Origin: Desulfovibrionaceae bacterium
GTDB taxonomy: Bacteria; Desulfobacterota; Desulfovibrionia; Desulfovibrionales; Desulfovibrionaceae
Assembly (NCBI GenBank): GCA_900770205.1
Contig: CAAGJV010000120.1
Coordinates: forward strand, 1 to 8,029
Length of the DNA: 8,029 nt
Direction: 5' to 3'
Part shown: positions 4,389 to 8,029 of the stretch, in pieces
How the letters are laid out: every line of letters starts with the position of its first letter
How positions within the stretch are numbered: the stretch's first letter is position 1
Translations under genes and position numbers: made by a program
The notes under the pieces: model-generated
What the model saw: only the letters and a program-made list of their open reading frames with translations
Told to the model about the DNA's origin: nothing
Database searches by the model: none

Positions 4389-5077
4389 CCCTGCTCCTGT
4401 ACCCGCGGCGGAAGAACCCCGCGAAATTCAAGCCGGTGCAGTGGGCATGGGCCGTATTTCTTCAAGGCTTCCCTGTGTTCCCTGGTGCCATAGCCCTTGT
4501 GCCTGGCAAAGCCGTATTCCGGCCACCTGGCATCGAGCTTTTCCATAAGGTCATCACGAAACGTCTTGGCAAGAACAGACGCGGCAGATATGGCCGGAAC
4601 AAGGGCATCGCCATCGATAACGGCTTCCTGTTCCGGTGCAGGAATGCCGAACTTGCGGAAATACAGCGGAGGAATGATCTGCGTTCCATCGATAAGCAGA
4701 CGGGAAGGAACAGAGGCTTTTCCTGCATGCATGCGAACACGCATGGCAGCCACGGCCCTTGTCATGGCCATGAGCGAGGCCTGAAGAATATTGATGCGCG
4801 CGATCTCGTCCATCCAAGCAAGGCCAATGCCCCACCCTACGGCAAGGCTGCGTATCTCTCCGGCCAGTCTTCCGCGTTCCTCCGGCTTCAGCACCTTGGA
4901 ATCATCGAGCCCCATAAGGTCGAACCCGTCGGAAAAAATCACCGCACCGGCAACCACGGGCCCGGCAAGGCAGCCTCTTCCCGCCTCATCGGTTCCAGCA
5001 GTAAGCGCCTGACAGCAATCGGGCGTGAGAAAAAGCGTTCCCTGCTCAATAATGGCTTTCTTACGGGTTCTGGCCAT
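4376..5077 (-). CDS. rnhB: Ribonuclease HII
   Basis: RNase HII cuts the RNA strand of RNA-DNA hybrids and nicks 5' of single ribonucleotides in DNA, starting ribonucleotide excision repair. The motifs are complete, numbered from the chosen start: GTDEAGRGCLAGPVVAGA (28-45; Asp30, Glu31), LDDSK (57-61), RLLIDG (126-131; Asp130), DGDALVPAISAASVLAK (155-171; Asp157) and YGFARHKGYGT (188-198, with the usual HKGYGT). The protein is 233 residues from ATG 5077, which follows AGGTGG at a good distance. The frame also has an upstream ATG at 5092 that would add MFRWY, but it has only a weak, too-close CCGGA. The gene overlaps yraN by 13 nt. Two hairpins separate it from rplS, and a candidate promoter lies about 40-65 nt upstream. 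Confidence 0.93.
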   Translation of the reverse strand: MARTRKKAIIEQGTLFLTPDCCQALTAGTDEAGRGCLAGPVVAGAVIFSDGFDLMGLDDSKVLKPEERGRLAGEIRSLAVGWGIGLAWMDEIARINILQASLMAMTRAVAAMRVRMHAGKASVPSRLLIDGTQIIPPLYFRKFGIPAPEQEAVIDGDALVPAISAASVLAKTFRDDLMEKLDARWPEYGFARHKGYGTREHREALKKYGPCPLHRLEFRGVLPPRVQEQGWLC

Positions 5078-5115
5078 ATACCACCTGAACATTCCGGTTC
5101 AAAAATTATTATCGA

Positions 5116-5142
5116 ACCATACCAGTTTTTCATCTTTTTCAA
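5116..5142 (-). promoter_or_regulatory. Candidate promoter of rnhB-yraN-rsmI
   Basis: On the minus strand TTGAAA (5142-5137) stands 15 nt before TATGGT (5121-5116). The spacer is short and the -10 weak, so this is tentative. A 5-bp inverted repeat, GGTTC/GAACC (5096-5118), overlaps the -10 and the leader and could be an operator or mRNA hairpin. Confidence 0.3.
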
Positions 5143-5168
5143 GAGAGCGCAAGGGCATCATCCCGCTG

Positions 5169-5180
5169 ATGTTGCAACAT
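5169..5180. promoter_or_regulatory. Perfect 12-bp palindrome ATGTTGCAACAT
   Basis: ATGTTGCAACAT is an exact 12-bp palindrome, 27 nt upstream of the candidate -35 of rnhB and outside any gene. Such symmetry and position suit a dimeric repressor or activator site, but I cannot assign a regulator. Confidence 0.35.
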
Positions 5181-5196
5181 AAAAGAGCGCATAGAT

Positions 5197-5230
5197 AAAA
5201 TCCCCCGCCGGGAATCCGGAAGGGGATTTT
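5197..5230. terminator. Bidirectional terminator between rplS and rnhB
   Basis: AAAATCCCC (5197-5205) and GGGGATTTT (5222-5230) form a perfect 9-bp stem, with a partly paired GC-rich loop. The T-run appears on either strand. It lies 41 nt past the rplS stop and should end most khpA-rimM-trmD-rplS transcripts on the minus strand. Confidence 0.75.
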
Positions 5231-5245
5231 TCTGCTGGCAGGAAT

Positions 5246-5265
5246 TGCCCGGCATAAGCCGGGCA
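5246..5265 (-). terminator. Second hairpin just after rplS
   Basis: TGCCCGGC (5246-5253) and GCCGGGCA (5258-5265) form a perfect 8-bp, very GC-rich stem with a 4-nt loop, only 6 nt from the rplS stop. It lacks a U-run on the minus strand, so it may protect the mRNA 3' end, with the 5197-5230 hairpin doing the terminating. Confidence 0.5.
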
Positions 5266-5271
5266 GAAATC

Positions 5272-5619
5272 CTAGTAGCGGTTGCGGGGCTTGATGCGGG
5301 CAGCCTTACCGCGCAGCTCACGCAGATAATACAGGCGGGAACGGCGAACGCGGCCTTCCGTCACCACTTCGATATGATCGATGAAGGGGGAATGGATGGG
5401 AAGAATACGTTCCACGCCAACGCCATCGGAAATCTTGCGAACGGTAAAGGTGGCGCCGGTGGTTCCGCGCTGGATGCGGATCACATTGCCCTGGAACATC
5501 TGAATACGTTCCTTTTCACCTTCCACGATACGCAGATACACCTTGAGGGTGTCGCCGGGCTTGAAGGACGGGATGTCCATACGCATGTGTTCGCGTTCAA
5601 TCTGCTTGATGATATCCAT
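5272..5619 (-). CDS. rplS: 50S ribosomal protein L19
   Basis: L19 is a large-subunit protein near the 30S-50S interface. The 115 residues are the usual length. Signature stretches are FKPGDTLKV (19-27), GEKERIQMFQGNVIRIQRG (34-52), RKISDGVGVERILPIHSP (61-78), and the basic end RVRRSRLYYLRELRGKAARI (90-109). The start at 5619 has AAGGAG about 9-14 nt upstream. It follows trmD by 27 nt, in the common trmD-rplS order, and is followed by two hairpins, so it probably ends this operon. Nothing is unusual in it. Confidence 0.98.
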   Translation of the reverse strand: MDIIKQIEREHMRMDIPSFKPGDTLKVYLRIVEGEKERIQMFQGNVIRIQRGTTGATFTVRKISDGVGVERILPIHSPFIDHIEVVTEGRVRRSRLYYLRELRGKAARIKPRNRY

Positions 5620-5646
5620 GGGGGACTCTCCTTGAGGAAATGGTGT

Positions 5647-6963
5647 TTATCCCCGGTCGCCGAGCAGCCTGTCGAAAAGAATGGCGGCCGCGGCACGAAC
5701 AGGGAGATGATTATAATCGTCCATCCAGCGCAAGGGCGGAAGGATGGCGTCGCATTGCTCCAACACCTCAGGCGCAATGCCATGCCCGGTTCCTAAAAGA
5801 AGGAGAACGGGCCTGTCCGCAAGGCGGCTGCGCACCTCATCGAAGGTAGCGGCCGGCCGGCGTTCCCGGTGTTTTTTATCTAGGACAGGCTGGGCACTGG
5901 TGCCGACCATAAAGGGCGGCAGGCCGCAAACGGTTGTCAGCGTCTCAATTGCGCTTTCCAGAGATTCCTCTGGCCTGACCAGTCGAAGGGCCTCTGCTCT
6001 GTCGGGATTAAAAGACAGGCCGGGCCCTTCCGTCCAATGAGAGAGCAGTGTTGCCAAGAGCCTGAGCTGATCCTTCAGCGGCGTGACCACGAAGAATCCA
6101 CTGATCCCATAGGTGCGGGAAATTCGTGCTATATCGTGAATATCAAGATTTGTCAAAGAGGTTGTGCCCGTTTTCCGATTTTTTAATCGAACGGGGTGAT
6201 GCAGCAGGGCAACATACAGATTTTTGGCAGGACGGAAGCGCGGAATGGAACGAAGAATCTCCCTGTCATGGAAGGTAAGCGCCGCATGCTCGAGCATATC
6301 CGGCCTGAGAGCCGCCGTTGCCAGAACCGATTGCTCCCGGCGCCATGCGGCGATCTTTGCATGGTTGCCCCCCTGCAGCACTTCAGGAACGCCAAGCCCT
6401 TCATAAACATCGGGCCTCGTGTAATGAGGGTATTCCAGGAGACCATTGCTGAAGCTTTCTTCCTCGCCCGATTCATCCTTGCCCATAAACCCAGGCTGAA
6501 GCCGCGCCGTGGCTTCAATGATGGCAAGCGCCGCGGCCTCGCCGCCATTAAGGACAGCTTCTCCCACGCAGACCGATTCTACCGGCAGAAGCTCGAACAG
6601 CCTGGCATCGAAGCCTTCATAACGCCCGCACACCAGCGTAAGGTTCTCTTCCCTGGCAAGTTCCCGGGCAAGAGCCTGCGTAAACGGGCGGCCGGCAGGC
6701 GTGAGAACAACAACACGGCCCTTCTTTCCATTGCAGGGGGGGCATTCACGGATCGTCTGCACAAGAGGATCGAGCATGAGCACCATGCCCGGCCCCCCGC
6801 CGTAGGGGCGGTCGTCTACAGAGTGGTGGCGATCCACAGACTTGTCACGGGGGTTGGCAAAAGAAAATTCCACAATTCCCGCATGTCGGGCTTTTCCCAT
6901 AAGGCCATGCGAAAGAGGCGATTCAAACCACTCTGGAAAGAGCGTTACAATATGATAGTGCAT
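5647..6963 (-). CDS. trmD: TrmD tRNA (guanine-N1)-methyltransferase fused to a second SPOUT RNA-methyltransferase domain
   Basis: The N-terminal ~240 residues are TrmD, which methylates G37 next to the anticodon (m1G37) with SAM and so prevents frameshifting. Motifs include RHHSVDDRPYGGGPGM (45-60), LVCGRYEGFDARL (110-122), VLNGGE (137-142, trefoil knot) and EYPHYTRPDVYEG (177-189). Arg154 is kept, while the catalytic Asp169 of Haemophilus TrmD is Glu here (numbering coincides). Residues about 246-438 form a second domain: LYVALLHHPVRLKN (249-262), TNLDIHDIARISRTYGI (271-287), LLLLGTGHG (387-395) and YNHLPVRAAAAILFDRLLG (417-435). It matches the SPOUT methyltransferase seen as separate TM1570 in Thermotoga (Methyltrn_RNA_4 type) and commonly fused to TrmD in Desulfovibrio. 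Its substrate is unknown to me. The start at 6963 lies 8 nt after rimM. Confidence 0.93.
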   Translation of the reverse strand: MHYHIVTLFPEWFESPLSHGLMGKARHAGIVEFSFANPRDKSVDRHHSVDDRPYGGGPGMVLMLDPLVQTIRECPPCNGKKGRVVVLTPAGRPFTQALARELAREENLTLVCGRYEGFDARLFELLPVESVCVGEAVLNGGEAAALAIIEATARLQPGFMGKDESGEEESFSNGLLEYPHYTRPDVYEGLGVPEVLQGGNHAKIAAWRREQSVLATAALRPDMLEHAALTFHDREILRSIPRFRPAKNLYVALLHHPVRLKNRKTGTTSLTNLDIHDIARISRTYGISGFFVVTPLKDQLRLLATLLSHWTEGPGLSFNPDRAEALRLVRPEESLESAIETLTTVCGLPPFMVGTSAQPVLDKKHRERRPAATFDEVRSRLADRPVLLLLGTGHGIAPEVLEQCDAILPPLRWMDDYNHLPVRAAAAILFDRLLGDRG

Positions 6964-6971
6964 GGCAGGCT

Positions 6972-7571
6972 CTACCCTTGGCAGGGGGAACTGTTCTCTG
7001 CTTTTTCTTCTCCCTGCCCATCGTCAGCAGGAGAAGAGTCTTCTCCGTAAAGCTCAAGAAGCCCTTCCGGCGGCGCAATAACAGCCTTTCGGGAAGAGAT
7101 ATCGAGGCTGACCACAAAATCCGGCACAGCAGGGAAAAGAATCTCATGGCCGCCGTCTTTTTCCGGAGAGCGAATGCTCCACATTTCCTGCCCGGCGGGA
7201 AAATCCACATCTTCCAGCTCGCCGACAAGCGTACCATCTTCAAGGTAAACAGAAAGGCCGATCATATCCCTGAGATACGGCTCATCGTCTTCCGTTTCCG
7301 GCAGAAAAGAGGCATCGATAAGCAGTTCCTGCCCGCGGAGCCGTTCCGCGGCGGAACGATCATTGCAGCCCTCTATGCTGAGAATGAGCTGATCCTTCCA
7401 CAGCTGCCAATCTTTAATGCGCACCGGGCGGGGAGCAAGGCCGCCAGCACGGAGCATGAGGGGCTTTTCCAGAAGTTCGGCGGATTCGGCATAATAGTCG
7501 ACCCGGATTTCTCCCCGTATGCCGTGCGGCCTGGCCAGCCGGCCTAAAACAACAAGAGAAGATGCGGCCAT
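6972..7571 (-). CDS. rimM: Ribosome maturation factor RimM
   Basis: RimM binds S19 and helps fold the head of the 30S subunit. The 199-residue protein has the N-terminal barrel with GRLARPHGIRGEIRV (10-24) and LRGQELLIDASFL (78-90). The PRC-barrel domain (about 98-175) includes LRDMIGLSVYLEDGTLVGEL (100-119), EILFPAVPDFVVSLD (143-157) and VIAPPEGLLEL (164-174). A low-complexity acidic tail (176-199, many Glu/Asp/Ser/Gly) goes beyond the family core. The ATG at 7571 shares its A with the khpA TAA (TAATG), a sign of coupled translation, and the stop is 8 nt before trmD. rimM-trmD neighbourhood is classical. Confidence 0.96.
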   Translation of the reverse strand: MAASSLVVLGRLARPHGIRGEIRVDYYAESAELLEKPLMLRAGGLAPRPVRIKDWQLWKDQLILSIEGCNDRSAAERLRGQELLIDASFLPETEDDEPYLRDMIGLSVYLEDGTLVGELEDVDFPAGQEMWSIRSPEKDGGHEILFPAVPDFVVSLDISSRKAVIAPPEGLLELYGEDSSPADDGQGEEKAENSSPCQG

Positions 7572-7807
7572 TATTCTACGATTTCCAGAACAACACGTTT
7601 TTTCGTCTTGGCGGATACCGCACCAAGAAGCGTACGGATAGCCCTTGCCGTGCGCCCCTGCTTGCCGATGATCTTTCCTATATCATCTCTGGAAACGGAA
7701 AGCTCCAGCGTTGTTGCCTGATCTGCTTCCGATTCCTGCACGGAAACCTGATCGGGATTATCCACTAACGATTTGGCGATGAATTCCACAAGTTCCTTCT
7801 GCTGCAT
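7571..7807 (-). CDS. khpA: KH-domain RNA-binding protein KhpA (YlqC family)
   Basis: KhpA is a small cytoplasmic KH-domain protein of broad RNA-binding role; in Gram-positive bacteria it partners KhpB/Jag and affects cell elongation. The 78-residue protein contains the KH core DDIGKIIGKQGRTARAIRTL (41-60), with the GxxG loop at Gly48-Gly51 binding RNA, and the strand KRVVLEI (70-76). Acidic residues are common before it (20-41). The start at 7807 is chosen because GGAGAAGGA lies just upstream with good spacing. A longer in-frame start at 7840 adds 11 basic residues outside the family and would begin close to the predicted transcription start. It heads the operon here; ffh and rpsP, which often precede it, are not beside it. 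Confidence 0.95.
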   Translation of the reverse strand: MQQKELVEFIAKSLVDNPDQVSVQESEADQATTLELSVSRDDIGKIIGKQGRTARAIRTLLGAVSAKTKKRVVLEIVE

Positions 7808-7852
7808 ATTCCTTCTCCGTTCGCTACGGTCATCATGCAATGTTGCTTCGTG

Positions 7853-7882
7853 AGAATATCATTCCGTTCCAAGGCCCGTCAA
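7853..7882 (-). promoter_or_regulatory. Promoter of khpA-rimM-trmD-rplS
   Basis: On the minus strand TTGACG (7882-7877) is followed after 18 nt by TATTCT (7858-7853), with an extended -10 TG just before it (TGATATTCT). Predicted start is near 7846, giving a leader of about 40 nt to the khpA ATG at 7807. It faces away from the tRNA-Ala promoter; their -35 boxes are 22 nt apart. Confidence 0.55.
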
Positions 7883-7904
7883 TGTAAGGCCCCGCATTTT
7901 TCTC

Positions 7905-7945
7905 TTGACTATGCCTGCCGAATCTGGCAGAAATACACGTGCAAC
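7905..7945 (+). promoter_or_regulatory. Promoter of tRNA-Ala
   Basis: TTGACT (7905-7910) is a good -35. The -10 is not clean: CAGAAA (7928-7933, 17-nt spacer) or AGAAAT (7929-7934). An inverted repeat CTGCC/GGCAG (7915-7919, 7926-7930) fills the spacer. It lies 30-40 nt before the tRNA 5' end, a normal place for a tRNA promoter. Confidence 0.45.
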
Positions 7946-8021
<76 letters not shown>

Positions 8022-8029
8022 GAATTTTA

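Noticed and set aside
4436..5182. Plus-strand open frame of 248 codons opposite rnhB
   Set aside because: It mirrors the RNase HII gene on the other strand; all motifs are in the minus-strand reading.
5245..5796. Plus-strand open frame of 183 codons across rplS
   Set aside because: Antisense to rplS and the end of trmD; no ribosome site and no known fold.
6196..7050. Long plus-strand open frame opposite trmD/rimM
   Set aside because: It is the antisense shadow of trmD and rimM, basic and low in recognisable motifs.

Overview
The window looks like a core-genome segment of a sulfate-reducing delta-proteobacterium, most probably Desulfovibrionaceae (Desulfovibrio/Bilophila-like). The best indicators are a TrmD of 438 residues that carries an extra C-terminal SPOUT methyltransferase domain, the minus-strand order khpA-rimM-trmD-rplS-rnhB-yraN-rsmI, and the style of the RpoC C-terminus. 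The assignment is inference from family knowledge, not from a search.

Layout. (1) 1-285: the last ~70 codons of rpoC (+) and a very strong 17-bp terminator hairpin. (2) 286-795: no housekeeping gene. This stretch holds two very short candidate membrane-peptide genes on the + strand (417-500, 27 aa; 562-723, 53 aa), several strong hairpins and a candidate minus-strand small RNA. Together they resemble a type I toxin-antitoxin or small membrane peptide locus, and this is the most interesting part of the window. (3) 742-882: tRNA-Leu(TAA) on the minus strand with its own terminator. (4) 980-3124: a tight + strand operon pgpA-ruvX-mltG (phospholipid head-group phosphatase, YqgF-family nuclease-fold protein, endolytic murein transglycosylase). 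It is joined by two ATGA stop/start overlaps, has a good promoter just upstream, and meets rsmI convergently. (5) 3146-5077: minus-strand rsmI-yraN-rnhB (rRNA methylation, putative nuclease-fold protein, RNase HII). All three genes overlap, and yraN and rsmI share 74 nt. (6) 5197-5265: two hairpins that separate this group from the upstream one. (7) 5272-7807: minus-strand khpA-rimM-trmD-rplS, a ribosome/tRNA maturation operon with a sigma70-type promoter directly ahead of khpA. (8) 7946-8021: tRNA-Ala(GGC) on the + strand, divergent from khpA.

The coding genes are mostly translation and envelope housekeeping: 50S protein L19, 30S maturation factor RimM, tRNA m1G37 methyltransferase, a KH-domain RNA binder, a 16S rRNA 2'-O-methyltransferase, RNase HII, and small envelope enzymes. 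The usual ffh and rpsP genes are not found upstream of khpA; a divergent tRNA gene sits there instead. No IS element, prophage gene or CRISPR array was seen.
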